The notes under the pieces are model-generated. The model was given only the letters and a program-made list of their open reading frames with translations. It was not told where the DNA came from and searched no databases. Below are positions 18,589-27,293 of a stretch of DNA of 64,000 bases, piece by piece. Location of the stretch: NCBI RefSeq assembly GCF_030915405.1, contig NZ_CP133262.1, positions 1,178,001 through 1,242,000 of the forward strand, written 5' to 3'. The stretch is from Neobacillus nitrireducens (GTDB taxonomy: Bacteria > Bacillota > Bacilli > Bacillales > Cytobacillaceae). The position numbers and the translations under genes were made by a program. The first letter of the stretch is position 1; each line of letters begins with the position of its first letter.

Positions 18589-18611
18589 TATATATGTATT
18601 TTACATATATA
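18589..18611. promoter_or_regulatory. Palindrome in the phasin/rraA divergent region
   Basis: TATATATGT-ATTTT-ACATATATA is a perfect 9 bp inverted repeat. It is the main structure in the 444-base gap 18399-18842, which is otherwise AT-rich (about three quarters A+T) and must hold the two divergent promoters. It could be an operator for one of them. Confidence 0.4.
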
Positions 18612-18842
18612 AGCTACATTTAGTCAATTGTAAATAAACAATAAAATGTATACAATTCATAAATGTGTATATTATTTGACTATTATGAAAATTGGTGTAT
18701 GAATTCTCTTTCCCTGGCTCTCAATAAAATAGGTGATATTTTTGTTATATTCATCCATTCCTTTTTAATATTATAGAAAGTCCAAACTTTTTTGTAACAT
18801 GGAATTAGATTCTATTCTATTTAAATCTTAAGGAGGTCAACA

Positions 18843-19457
18843 ATGAGTGAGATTGTTTCAGCATTTCAGGATATTCCAACCACGTGCATTTCTGACACGA
18901 TGCAAGGGCTAAATAATATGGACCCATCCATTAAACCATTAAAAGAGGAATACAGAATTGCGGGGCGCGCCTATACTGTTAAAATGCCTGTTGGTGATAA
19001 TCAATGCGTATTACGTGCAATTCGTGAAGCCCAGCCAGGGGATATTATTGTTGTAGATGCAAAAGGAGATACCTATCGAACCATCGCAGGGGATTTCATC
19101 CTTGGACTGGCGCAAACATTAGGGATTAAAGGGATCGTCACCGATGGGGTTATTCGTGACATCCTTGGGGTAAAAAAACTTAATTTCCCAGTATTTTGCA
19201 AAGGTACAACTGTTGCATCAAGTGCTAAAGGTGGCTGGGGAGAGGTACACGTGCCGATTTCTTGCGGTGGAACCTCAATAAGCCCAGGAGACATCATTGT
19301 AGCGGATGCAGATGGGGTTGTTGTGGTCCCGAAAGAGATTGAGGAAGAAGTATTAAGGATAGCAAAAGAAAAACTTGTTAAAGATCATGAACGGGATGAG
19401 AAAGTTTCAGGAAAACCCGATGAAGTTATCCGTTATTTAGATAGAATGCTGAAATAA
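18843..19457 (+). CDS. RraA-family protein (possible HMG/CHA aldolase or oxaloacetate decarboxylase)
   Basis: A 204-residue RraA/MenG-like fold. Members with the catalytic signature G-x20-R-D-x2-G-x4-P are class II pyruvate aldolases and oxaloacetate decarboxylases; RraA proper lacks enzyme activity and inhibits RNase E. Here DGVIRDILGVKKLNFPVF supplies R-D-x2-G-x5-P, and GDFILGLAQTLGIKGIV gives the glycine segment, so an enzymatic role is likely. Bacillales use RNase Y rather than RNase E as their main decay enzyme, which also argues against the inhibitor role. AAGGAGG precedes the ATG. The gene is monocistronic with its own terminator. Confidence 0.8.
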   Translation: MSEIVSAFQDIPTTCISDTMQGLNNMDPSIKPLKEEYRIAGRAYTVKMPVGDNQCVLRAIREAQPGDIIVVDAKGDTYRTIAGDFILGLAQTLGIKGIVTDGVIRDILGVKKLNFPVFCKGTTVASSAKGGWGEVHVPISCGGTSISPGDIIVADADGVVVVPKEIEEEVLRIAKEKLVKDHERDEKVSGKPDEVIRYLDRMLK

Positions 19458-19472
19458 ATAGATTATCAAAAT

Positions 19473-19510
19473 GAAGGGAAAACAGGTTTTTTTAGATTCC
19501 CTTCTTTGTT
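19473..19510 (+). terminator. Terminator of the RraA-family gene
   Basis: GAAGGGAA / TTCCCTTC with a 16 nt loop, followed by TTTGTTATTTTG on the plus strand. Confidence 0.7.
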
Positions 19511-19577
19511 ATTTTGTAATAAAAGAGAAATACATAGGAACTTTTTCGTTCGGACTTCATTCAATGGATTAAATTAT

Positions 19578-19623
19578 TTTTGACAAATTTGTGAACAAAG
19601 TTTTGACAATTTTGTGAACAAAG
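19578..19623 (+). repeat. Two tandem 23 bp units in a promoter region
   Basis: TTTTGACA followed by AATTTGTGAACAAAG, repeated immediately with one mismatch. Each unit holds TTGACA, which can serve as a -35 box, and TTTGTGAAC, which resembles the ResD half-site TTTGTGAAT. The repeat is about 130 bases before the small membrane protein gene at 19754. Confidence 0.6.
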
Positions 19624-19753
19624 TGAATAATAGTATTGTAGAGGAAATGACTGAACTAGTATTTCCGCTTAAGATGCACAAAAATTTTTTGCAACGAATT
19701 AACAGATTAATTAAAATTTTCAGACGCAATATCGTATAAAGGAGGTCATTATT

Positions 19754-20032
19754 ATGAATTCACGTTTAAAAATATTACATGCAACAAAATGGACTGGCGG
19801 AATTACATTAATAACGGGTATGATGATCTTTTTATATGGAATGTTCGGAGATGTTACCCCGATTATTGGAATTGGAATCGGTACCATTGTTGGTGCTGTG
19901 CTTTTCTTCCTAATTGGCATGTTTTTTATAACTACCGAGGAGATGGTCGAAAACACTCATAAAGGAATTGAAATTTCGCCAATGAAATCAAGAAATGGAT
20001 TGTATTTAGTAAAAAATAATAATAAATGTTAG
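19754..20032 (+). CDS. Small membrane protein, two helices
   Basis: 92 residues with two hydrophobic segments (about 15-32, GGITLITGMMIFLYGMF; about 37-58, PIIGIGIGTIVGAVLFFLIGMFF) joined by a short DVTP turn, and a polar C-terminal tail. No family recognised. It is preceded by AAGGAGG and a tandem-repeat promoter region, and is convergent with the qox operon, sharing a bidirectional terminator with it. Confidence 0.6.
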   Translation: MNSRLKILHATKWTGGITLITGMMIFLYGMFGDVTPIIGIGIGTIVGAVLFFLIGMFFITTEEMVENTHKGIEISPMKSRNGLYLVKNNNKC

Positions 20033-20049
20033 AAAAAATATGTAATTGA

Positions 20050-20076
20050 AAAGGGAGCGTTAAAAACGCTCCCTTT
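20050..20076. terminator. Bidirectional terminator of qoxD and the small membrane gene
   Basis: GGGAGCGTT / AACGCTCCC, extended by A-T pairs, with a 3 nt loop, between the convergent stop codons at 20032 and 20081. Confidence 0.8.
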
Positions 20077-20080
20077 CCTC

Positions 20081-20362
20081 CTACATATCCCAAAGAAAAA
20101 TGAGTAATGTACCTAAAATGGTGACTAATGCCACTGTAATCATAAAAAATACTTTTCCATAAATAATCCATTTTTCATTTGTCTCACCAGCATGCATGAA
20201 TACAACGAGCTGGAGGAGTGCCTGTGCAAATGCTGTAACAACAAGTACAAACATCCCCATTGCAAAAGACAAATGTAAAAAGTAAACGGCAAGAGCGACT
20301 GCCGTTAATGAAAGAGAAAAGACAAAGCCCATTATTTGTTTTCGTGGGAATAATTCGCTCAT
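20081..20362 (-). CDS. qoxD: Menaquinol oxidase subunit IV
   Basis: The 93-residue fourth subunit of the aa3-type menaquinol oxidase, an assembly or stability subunit in the cytoplasmic membrane. Three hydrophobic helices are visible, with the family pattern KQIMGFVFSLSLTAVAL, then QALLQLVVFMHAGE and ITVALVTILGTLLIF. It follows qoxC with a 1 nt gap, last in the qoxABCD operon. Confidence 0.9.
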   Translation of the reverse strand: MSELFPRKQIMGFVFSLSLTAVALAVYFLHLSFAMGMFVLVVTAFAQALLQLVVFMHAGETNEKWIIYGKVFFMITVALVTILGTLLIFLWDM

Positions 20363-20363
20363 A

Positions 20364-20960
20364 TTACATCATTCCTTTCAAATAAATGAAGCTGAAAATA
20401 AAGATCCAAACAACATCCAAGAAATGCCAATACAACGAAAAAATAAATGATTTATTTGTTGTTTCGGGAGTTAAACCACGTTTTTTTACCTGCATAAGAA
20501 TGCCGGCTCCCCAGAATAATCCGTAGGTAACGTGCGCGCCGTGTGTTCCCAATGTCATCATTAGAATAGCTGTAAACGCACTTGTCTGCAGTGTTGCCCC
20601 TTCATGGATATACGTAAGAAATTCATCAATTTCAAAGCCTAGAAAGCCTAAACCGAGAACAAGTGTGATTGCAAAAAATGTTAACATCGCTTTTTGTTTC
20701 CCGATACGCATCGCGTGAATGCCAAGCCCAATTGTAAAACTACTTGTCAATAAAACTAGTGTTTCAAATAAAACTGGGGTAATTTCAAAAATTTCGGATC
20801 CACTTGGTCCATTACCTACTCTATGCTCTAGCGTAAAATAGGACGTAAAAAGTGTCGCAAACAGCATAATTTCAGCCGCAAGGAAAACCCAAAAGCCAAA
20901 AATATTTTGGTCATTTTGTTTTGTACTATATTCTAATGGCAGCGAGTGATCGATTTTCAT
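20364..20960 (-). CDS. qoxC: Menaquinol oxidase subunit III
   Basis: A 198-residue heme-copper oxidase subunit III (COX3 family) with five membrane helices. Seen motifs include IFGFWVFLAAEIMLFATLF near the start, THGAHVTYGLFW in the fourth helix and SLYWHFLDVVWIFIFSFIY at the end (W-H-F-x-D-x-V-W is a subunit III hallmark). Its start codon overlaps the qoxB stop by one base. Confidence 0.93.
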   Translation of the reverse strand: MKIDHSLPLEYSTKQNDQNIFGFWVFLAAEIMLFATLFTSYFTLEHRVGNGPSGSEIFEITPVLFETLVLLTSSFTIGLGIHAMRIGKQKAMLTFFAITLVLGLGFLGFEIDEFLTYIHEGATLQTSAFTAILMMTLGTHGAHVTYGLFWGAGILMQVKKRGLTPETTNKSFIFSLYWHFLDVVWIFIFSFIYLKGMM

Positions 20961-22906
20961 TAGTTAACACCTCGCAATTTGATTTCAGTTTTTTCAATTT
21001 CTTTAACAGAAATATAACGGCCATGATCCACTTCAAATGAGCGAAGTACCAAGCATGCTAGTATTGCAATCGTTGAAATAATAGCTGGAATCCACAATGA
21101 GAATATGAATGAAAATCCCCACACGAAGAAAATTGCACCCATTATAAATGGAATTCCGCTGTTATTAGGCATATGAATTTTTTCCAATTCACCTGAAAAC
21201 AGCTGATGACCCTTTTTCTTGGTATCCCAGAATGCCTGACTTGAAGCAACATTTGGTGTAATTGCAAAGTTATATTCCGGGACAGGAGTATGTGTAGCCC
21301 ATTCCAATGAACGAGCATCCCAAGGATCTGCGCTAATATTTCGTGGTGAATAACGAACACTGTAATATACGTTGTATACGATTATAGCAAAGCTGATTGC
21401 CATAATACCCGCACCAATAAATGAAACCATATTTAGAGTGCCATAGCCAGTCGCCTCAGAATATGTGTACATACGGCGTGCTTGACCGTCCAAACCAGTA
21501 ATATACATTGGGAAGAATGCTAAGCAAAATCCGATGGATAAAAGCCAAAATGCCCATTTCCCAATTCTTTCATTTAACATAAAGCCAAACATTTTTGGCC
21601 AATAGTACGTAAGACCAGCAAGCATCGCAAATACAACACCAGGGATGATGACATTATGGAAGTGTGCTACTAAAAACATTGTATTATGGTATTGGTAATC
21701 AGCAGCCGACATCGCCAACATAACCCCTGTCATTCCGCCAATCACAAAAAGCGGAATAAAACCGATGGAATACAACATTGGTACGGTGAAACGAATCTTC
21801 CCTTTCCATAATGTGAATAACCAGTTGAACATCTTAACTCCAGTCGGAACTGAAATGGCCATCGTTGTTATCGAAAAGAAACTATTTGCCGTAGGGCCTT
21901 GACCCATTGTAAAGAAATGGTGAGCCCAAACCAAACATGAAAGGGCTGAGATAATAACCATTGAAGCAACCATTGATTTATAGCCATAAAGGTTTCGACC
22001 GGCAAAGGTTGAAATAATTTCACTATATAATCCAAACGCAGGCAAAACGAGAATATATACTTCAGGATGTCCCCAAACCCAGAAAAGGTTTGCCCAGAGC
22101 ATATCCATCCCGCCATTTGTGGTTGAGAAGAAATGGGTACCAAAGAGTCTGTCCATTGATCCCATCGCAAGTGCCACTGTTAATACAGGGAAAACTGTTA
22201 CAATGATTAGGTTTGCAACCAATGTAGACCAGGTAAACATCGGCATTTTCATTAATGTCATACTTGGTGCTCTCATTTTAATAATCGTTGTAATCATGTT
22301 AATACCTGTCATTAGTGAACCGAGACCGGATATTTGAATGGCGAACATATAATAGTTCGTTCCGACCGATGGACTAAGCTCATTTCCAGCAAGAGGAAAA
22401 TAGGAAGTCCATCCTGCATCAGGTGAGCCTCCGACAACAAAAGAGATATTCAGCAGCATCGCACCGAAGAAGAATAGCCAAAAGCTTAATGCGTTTAATC
22501 TTGGGAAAGCTACATCACGAGCCCCAATTTGTAATGGAACAAGATAGTTCATAAAAGCAAAGATGAATGGCATTGCCATAAATAAAAGCATAATAACTCC
22601 GTGTGTTGAGAAAACCTCATTATAATGCTGGGCATCCATCAGCTTATTATCAGGTACAGCAAGCTGTGCACGCATCATAATTGCGTCTACTCCACCCCGA
22701 AATAACATAATTAAGGCAGAGATTAAATACATAATTCCAATTCGTTTATGGTCAACCGTTGTTAACCATTCACGCCATAAATACCCCCACTTTTTAAAAT
22801 AGGTTAAGCCCGCGAAAATAGCGACTATGGTAAGGCCAATCGCAACCATTGATGCATATATCGCAATACTTGGATTTGGTACGGCAAAACGGTGCAAAAA
22901 ATCCAT
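20960..22906 (-). CDS. qoxB: Menaquinol oxidase subunit I (heme a, heme a3-CuB)
   Basis: The catalytic subunit that reduces O2 to water and pumps protons. It has 648 residues and some 14-15 membrane helices. The CuB/tyrosine site is WVWGHPEVYILVLPAFG, the second CuB histidine pair is in WAHHFFTMG, and the heme ligands lie in AHFHNVI and in FSTHGVIMLLFM. The WGHPEVY histidine-tyrosine pair and the K-channel region mark an A-type oxidase. The subunit is part of the qoxABCD operon and receives electrons from menaquinol, not cytochrome c, as judged from subunit II. Confidence 0.96.
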   Translation of the reverse strand: MDFLHRFAVPNPSIAIYASMVAIGLTIVAIFAGLTYFKKWGYLWREWLTTVDHKRIGIMYLISALIMLFRGGVDAIMMRAQLAVPDNKLMDAQHYNEVFSTHGVIMLLFMAMPFIFAFMNYLVPLQIGARDVAFPRLNALSFWLFFFGAMLLNISFVVGGSPDAGWTSYFPLAGNELSPSVGTNYYMFAIQISGLGSLMTGINMITTIIKMRAPSMTLMKMPMFTWSTLVANLIIVTVFPVLTVALAMGSMDRLFGTHFFSTTNGGMDMLWANLFWVWGHPEVYILVLPAFGLYSEIISTFAGRNLYGYKSMVASMVIISALSCLVWAHHFFTMGQGPTANSFFSITTMAISVPTGVKMFNWLFTLWKGKIRFTVPMLYSIGFIPLFVIGGMTGVMLAMSAADYQYHNTMFLVAHFHNVIIPGVVFAMLAGLTYYWPKMFGFMLNERIGKWAFWLLSIGFCLAFFPMYITGLDGQARRMYTYSEATGYGTLNMVSFIGAGIMAISFAIIVYNVYYSVRYSPRNISADPWDARSLEWATHTPVPEYNFAITPNVASSQAFWDTKKKGHQLFSGELEKIHMPNNSGIPFIMGAIFFVWGFSFIFSLWIPAIISTIAILACLVLRSFEVDHGRYISVKEIEKTEIKLRGVN

Positions 22907-22969
22907 CCTGTACTGACTCCTTTCGAAAAATGTATTTTAACAATTGTTCATTCATAAAACATTTAATAT

Positions 22970-23875
22970 TTACTGATGACTTTTGTGGTCTGACATGTCC
23001 ATTTGAGAATGTTCCTCATGACCTTCCACTGATTTAGTGGATTCACTATTATGATGGTCAGGTGGGGGACTAAAGTTTAAATGAGTACCAGTGAAGGTCA
23101 TTTGTCCGAGATGACCCGGTTTTAATAACTTATTAAATTGTCCCTCTGTTAGAGGCTTTGCAGTTTTTTTAACGTCTTTTACCCATTTATCAAAATCCTT
23201 TTCAGACATTGCCGTGACATTGAACATATTTTCAGCAGATCCTTTACCACTGAAGTTCGCATTGCGCCCCATCATTTCTCCTGGTTCATCAGCAGCTAAA
23301 TTCAAGGTGGTAGTCATATTAGACATCGCATATTTTTGTCCGCCAAGCTGCGGAATCCAGAAGCTTGTAATAGGCCCATAGGAATAGAGCTTAAATTCAA
23401 TCGGACGGTCTGTTGGAATATACAAATAGTTAACCGTTTCGATATTTTCCTCCGGGTAACTAAAATGCCATTTCCAATCAGAGGATGAAGCATAAATAAC
23501 TAAAGGTTCCTTATCCTGGTATCCTTGTGGTTTTGCTTCCACAATATAATTACTTTGAACAGATACAAATGAAAAATAAGTTACTATTATGACAGGAATT
23601 CCGACACAGATGATCTCGACCCATTTATTTCCTTCAATGTGAGGAGGTTCATAGTTCGGGCTTTGCTTTGAGGCACGGTACTTTATTAACACATATATCA
23701 AAATAGCAAAAACAATAATCACAATAAATGACATGATGCCTATGGACAGCAAAATGTCATGGGCTTGCCTTTTGGCTTGTGGCCCCTTAGGATCAAGAAC
23801 CATGAGTGGTTCACATCCCGTAAGCACCGTGACAATAGTGAATACCAACAATACTAAAACCGATTTTATTTTCAT
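22970..23875 (-). CDS. qoxA: Menaquinol oxidase subunit II (lipoprotein)
   Basis: 301 residues. A lipoprotein signal ends in VLTGC (C21), followed by two membrane helices and an external cupredoxin domain. The CuA site of cytochrome c oxidases (C-x3-C) is absent where expected (GRNANFSGKGSAENMF), so this is the quinol-oxidising type. The C-terminal tail is rich in His, Ser and Asp (HHNSESTKSVEGHEEH), a common metal-binding-like tail in Bacillus QoxA. It is first in the operon, with an FNR-type box 55-70 bases upstream of its start. Confidence 0.93.
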   Translation of the reverse strand: MKIKSVLVLLVFTIVTVLTGCEPLMVLDPKGPQAKRQAHDILLSIGIMSFIVIIVFAILIYVLIKYRASKQSPNYEPPHIEGNKWVEIICVGIPVIIVTYFSFVSVQSNYIVEAKPQGYQDKEPLVIYASSSDWKWHFSYPEENIETVNYLYIPTDRPIEFKLYSYGPITSFWIPQLGGQKYAMSNMTTTLNLAADEPGEMMGRNANFSGKGSAENMFNVTAMSEKDFDKWVKDVKKTAKPLTEGQFNKLLKPGHLGQMTFTGTHLNFSPPPDHHNSESTKSVEGHEEHSQMDMSDHKSHQ

Positions 23876-23929
23876 TTTAGCAACCCTTTCTTTAATCTAA
23901 GATATTTCTAAATTAAATGTTTCATATAT

Positions 23930-23945
23930 TGTGATATAAATCACA
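23930..23945. promoter_or_regulatory. Perfect FNR/CRP-type box upstream of qoxA
   Basis: TGTGA-TATAAA-TCACA matches the Bacillus Fnr consensus TGTGA-N6-TCACA without mismatch. It lies in the 360-base gap 23876-24235, which otherwise holds the qox promoter region and the scoB terminator. The expected role is oxygen-dependent control of qoxABCD. Confidence 0.65.
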
Positions 23946-24131
23946 TCTAAAAAAAGTTTATTACAAAGTCGCTTAAAATACATCTTCTAGATAGAAAATG
24001 TCATTAAATATTCATAAAGGCAAATTGACATATAAAAGTGGAGGCTATTCATTGGCAATTTATTCGAGAAGTGATTATAATGAAAAATTTATTCTAAAAT
24101 AGGATTGTATCATTTTTCCTAAGCTGCAAAA

Positions 24132-24162
24132 AAAAACCTATTGTCATGTGACAATAGGGTTT
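24132..24162 (-). terminator. Terminator at the end of the leucine catabolism cluster
   Basis: CCTATTGTC / GACAATAGG with a 4 nt loop, flanked by A runs on one side and T runs on the other. It stands about 75 bases beyond the scoB stop codon. Confidence 0.7.
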
Positions 24163-24235
24163 TGGATTATTAGGTAAAAAATAGAAGCGGCTGATTCGGC
24201 AATCTACTATTTCACCATCCATGGGGTCCAGCCTC

Positions 24236-24886
24236 TTACTTAACTGATGAGATGATACCAATTTTAAATGAAGCCTCCGTTTTTTCAACCACTTCTTCAA
24301 CAGATACTCCGTCCTGGGTTTCTACGAGAACCATTCCTTCTGGAGTGAAATCAAATACAGCCAAATCAGTGATTAAACGGTGCACCACTTCTTTTCCGGT
24401 AAGAGGAAGCGTACATTCTGTTTTGACCTTTGATTCACCGTGCTTATTTACATGTTCCATAATAACCACCACACGTTTTGCGCCGTTTACTAAATCCATG
24501 GCGCCGCCCATTCCTTTGACCATCTTCCCGGGAATCATCCAGTTAGCCAAATCTCCTGTTTGTGAAACTTCCATTCCCCCTAAGATGGCAAGGTCGATAT
24601 GACCGCCGCGAATCATAGCAAATGATTCTGCACTGTCGAAATAGGAAGCACCCGGTACGTCTGTTACTGTTTCTTTTCCCGCATTTATTAGATCAGGGTC
24701 TTCTGTACCTTCAACCGGATAAGGGCCAATGCCCAATAAGCCATTTTCTGATTGTAACATGACATTGTATTCGCTTGGAATTTCATTGGCAATAAGGGTT
24801 GGGATCCCAATTCCTAAATTCACGTTCATTCCATCCTGAATTTCTTGAACCGCACGTTTTACAATGGTTAATCGCGCATCCTTCAA
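24236..24886 (-). CDS. scoB: 3-oxoacid CoA-transferase subunit B
   Basis: Transfers CoA from succinyl-CoA to acetoacetate, with subunit A, feeding ketone bodies back to acetoacetyl-CoA. The active-site glutamate segment is [15 protein letters not shown] place the start at the TTG at 24886: AAGGAGTGA lies 8 bases before it, and the resulting 216 residues equal the B. subtilis ScoB length. The frame remains open for 23 more codons upstream, but that extension is encoded by a truncated GC-rich repeat (24916-24953) and is unlike the family. It is the last gene of the leucine cluster. Confidence 0.9.
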   Translation of the reverse strand: MKDARLTIVKRAVQEIQDGMNVNLGIGIPTLIANEIPSEYNVMLQSENGLLGIGPYPVEGTEDPDLINAGKETVTDVPGASYFDSAESFAMIRGGHIDLAILGGMEVSQTGDLANWMIPGKMVKGMGGAMDLVNGAKRVVVIMEHVNKHGESKVKTECTLPLTGKEVVHRLITDLAVFDFTPEGMVLVETQDGVSVEEVVEKTEASFKIGIISSVK

Positions 24887-24915
24887 TCCACTCACTCCTT
24901 GTCTCTTAAACTTAG

Positions 24916-24953
24916 CTGTTGATTTTCGCTCCAGGCGCTTTGCTCCCATCAAC
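24916..24953. repeat. Truncated third copy of the GC-rich repeat
   Basis: GTTGATTTTCGCTCCAGG and the following bases match the left arm of the 130 bp repeats at 7841 and 8865. The interior is deleted down to a closing ATCAAC. It lies in the 83-base space between scoA and scoB, within the operon. Confidence 0.75.
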
Positions 24954-24969
24954 ATTCTTAAAAAAACTA

Positions 24970-25671
24970 TTAAGCTTGTACTACTGTGCGTCTTTCTATC
25001 CGTTTTTCATAGTTTGTTCCGAGCAGGACACGTTGAACATAAATTCCAGGGGTATGGATTTCATCTGGATTTAACTCTCCTACTTCAACGATTTCCTCAA
25101 CTTCTGCAATCGTAATTTTTCCCGCCATGGCTGCCAATGGATTAAAGTTTCGGGATGTTTTTCGGAAAACAAGGTTTCCTAGCGGGTCGGCCTTCCAGGC
25201 TTTTACTAGGGCAAATTCACCGACAATTCCCTCTTCTAATAAATAAGTTCTTCCGTTAAACTCTTTGTGTTCTTTTCCTTCTGCAATTGGTGTTCCCACC
25301 CCAGTAGCCGTATAAAAACCAGGTATTCCTGCGCCGCCAGCACGAATTCGTTCTGCAAGCGTTCCTTGAGGAACTAGCTCAACCTCAAGCTCACCACTTA
25401 AAAACTGCTTTTCAAAAATTTTGTTTTCACCGACATAAGATGAAACCATTTTCTTAATTTGCTTATTGGCAAGCAGCAGACCAAGTCCCCAATCATCCAC
25501 GCCACAGTTATTACTAACGATGGTTAAATCCTTTGTTCCCTGATCTCTTAAGGCAAGAATTGCCTTTTCGGGAATTCCACATAGTCCGAAACCTCCGACG
25601 ATGATGGTAGCGCCATCTGAAATATCTTTTATTGCTTCGGTGAAGGAATTCACAACTTTCCCATTCTTCAC
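24970..25671 (-). CDS. scoA: 3-oxoacid CoA-transferase subunit A
   Basis: The A subunit of the CoA-transferase, 233 residues, with the CoA-binding glycine segment [16 protein letters not shown] near the start, [15 protein letters not shown], and [17 protein letters not shown]. It starts with GTG at 25671, AAGGAGG 8 bases before. With scoB it handles the acetoacetate released by HMG-CoA lyase in the same operon. Confidence 0.92.
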   Translation of the reverse strand: MKNGKVVNSFTEAIKDISDGATIIVGGFGLCGIPEKAILALRDQGTKDLTIVSNNCGVDDWGLGLLLANKQIKKMVSSYVGENKIFEKQFLSGELEVELVPQGTLAERIRAGGAGIPGFYTATGVGTPIAEGKEHKEFNGRTYLLEEGIVGEFALVKAWKADPLGNLVFRKTSRNFNPLAAMAGKITIAEVEEIVEVGELNPDEIHTPGIYVQRVLLGTNYEKRIERRTVVQA

Positions 25672-25718
25672 TGGATCCGCCTCCTTAGATTTAAACTTTT
25701 ACAATTGACTTTAATAAA

Positions 25719-27263
25719 TCAGACTGGATATACAGCGTGTTTCCGTTCTGAAAAAATGAGATATTTTGATGAGTATGCCTCAAAACGGTTCACCAGCTCT
25801 TTTCGCAATGAGTTTGCTGGTATAATCCCGTCGATCACCATTTCGGAAGCTAAATGGTAAATATCAATATCTTCTTTATATTCCTCTCGTTTTTGTTCGA
25901 TGAATGCGGCACGTTCTTCTTCAGGCAGCGAAGCAATTTTATTAGCATATACGGCATTTACTGCTGCTTCTGGTCCCATTACCGCAATTTGTGCTGAAGG
26001 CAAAGCAAGACAAGCATCCGGTTCAAAGGCAGGGCCAGCCATTGCATAAAGACCAGCACCATAGGCTTTACGGACGATAACAGAGATTTTTGGAACACTT
26101 GCTTCAGCCATAGCTGAAATCATTTTCGCCCCATGGCGAATGATTCCTGCCCGTTCTACTTTTGTCCCTATCATAAATCCGGGTACATCTACTAGAAACA
26201 AAAGGGGAATATGGTAGGCATCACAAAGATTAATAAATTTTGCGGCCTTATCTGCTGAATCGTGGAATAAAACTCCGCCTTTAACACGTGGCTGATTGGC
26301 GATAATTCCGACTGATTTCCCCTCCATACGAGCAAGTCCTGTAATAAGTTCGCCAGCAAAAAGTTTTTTGATTTCAAAGAAGGAACCTTCATCAATAATC
26401 CCGTTTATGAGATCATGCATATTAAATGCTGCATTCTGATTAGACGGAATCAGCTCTTCTAATGGCTTTTTCAATAGTTTAGGAGCAACAGCCTCATGAA
26501 CTGGCGGTTTCTCTGAAAAATTAGCAGGGAAATATGAAAGATAGTTTCTCGCCATTGAAATGGCTTCTTCTTCATTTTTCGCCAGAACATCACCACATCC
26601 TGAAACAGAACAGTGCATGCGGGCACCGCCCATTTCCTCTAAGGTTACTTTTTCACCAATAACCATTTCGGCCATTCTCGGTGAACCCAGGTACATCGAT
26701 GCATTTTTATCAACCATAATGACAATGTCACAAAAAGCCGGAATATAAGCTCCGCCGGCCGCAGATGGTCCAAACAGAATACAGATTTGAGGGATTTTAC
26801 CTGAAAGTTTCACTTGATTGTAAAAGATTCTCCCTGCCCCACGACGTCCCGGGAACATTTCCACCTGATCCGTTATCCGCGCCCCAGCTGAATCTACCAA
26901 GTATACTAATGGCACGCGAAGTTTTTCAGCCGTTTCCTGAATTCGAATGATTTTCTCAACCGTTCGAGCTCCCCAAGAACCCGCTTTGATTGTTGAATCA
27001 TTGGCCATCACACATACAACCTGACCATTAATCTTGCCCATTCCTGTCACGACACCATCTGCAGGAAGATCCCCCGCCATACAGTTTGCAAATAAAGCAT
27101 CCTCTAATTCAAAGCCAGGATCGAATAAAAGTGATAAACGATCACGAACGAATAGTTTTCCCTGCTCTTGGTTCTTTTCATGATATTTAGGAGCTCCGCC
27201 CTTTTTTATTTGCTCGACTCGATCTTGCAGTGTTTGTTGTAGAGGTTTCATATCCACAGTCAT
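25719..27263 (-). CDS. mccB: Methylcrotonyl-CoA carboxylase beta (carboxyltransferase) subunit, YngE-like
   Basis: Carries CO2 from biotin to 3-methylcrotonyl-CoA in leucine breakdown. It has 514 residues, two crotonase-like halves. ARITDQVEMFPGRRGAGRIFYNQ and GPSAAGGAYIPAFCDIVIMV in the N half and PGFMIGTKVERAGIIRHGAKM and RKAYGAGLYAMAGPAF in the C half are the oxyanion and acyl/biotin-binding parts. Propionyl-CoA is the other known substrate of this family. The context (HMG-CoA lyase, methylglutaconyl hydratase, isovaleryl-CoA dehydrogenase) favours methylcrotonyl-CoA. Confidence 0.88.
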   Translation of the reverse strand: MTVDMKPLQQTLQDRVEQIKKGGAPKYHEKNQEQGKLFVRDRLSLLFDPGFELEDALFANCMAGDLPADGVVTGMGKINGQVVCVMANDSTIKAGSWGARTVEKIIRIQETAEKLRVPLVYLVDSAGARITDQVEMFPGRRGAGRIFYNQVKLSGKIPQICILFGPSAAGGAYIPAFCDIVIMVDKNASMYLGSPRMAEMVIGEKVTLEEMGGARMHCSVSGCGDVLAKNEEEAISMARNYLSYFPANFSEKPPVHEAVAPKLLKKPLEELIPSNQNAAFNMHDLINGIIDEGSFFEIKKLFAGELITGLARMEGKSVGIIANQPRVKGGVLFHDSADKAAKFINLCDAYHIPLLFLVDVPGFMIGTKVERAGIIRHGAKMISAMAEASVPKISVIVRKAYGAGLYAMAGPAFEPDACLALPSAQIAVMGPEAAVNAVYANKIASLPEEERAAFIEQKREEYKEDIDIYHLASEMVIDGIIPANSLRKELVNRFEAYSSKYLIFSERKHAVYPV

Positions 27264-27293
27264 TATTTCTCCTCCTTTATTTATCTAGTTTTC

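Noticed and set aside
19578..19623. CRISPR-like repeat
   Set aside because: Only two adjacent units with no spacer between them and no cas genes in the window.
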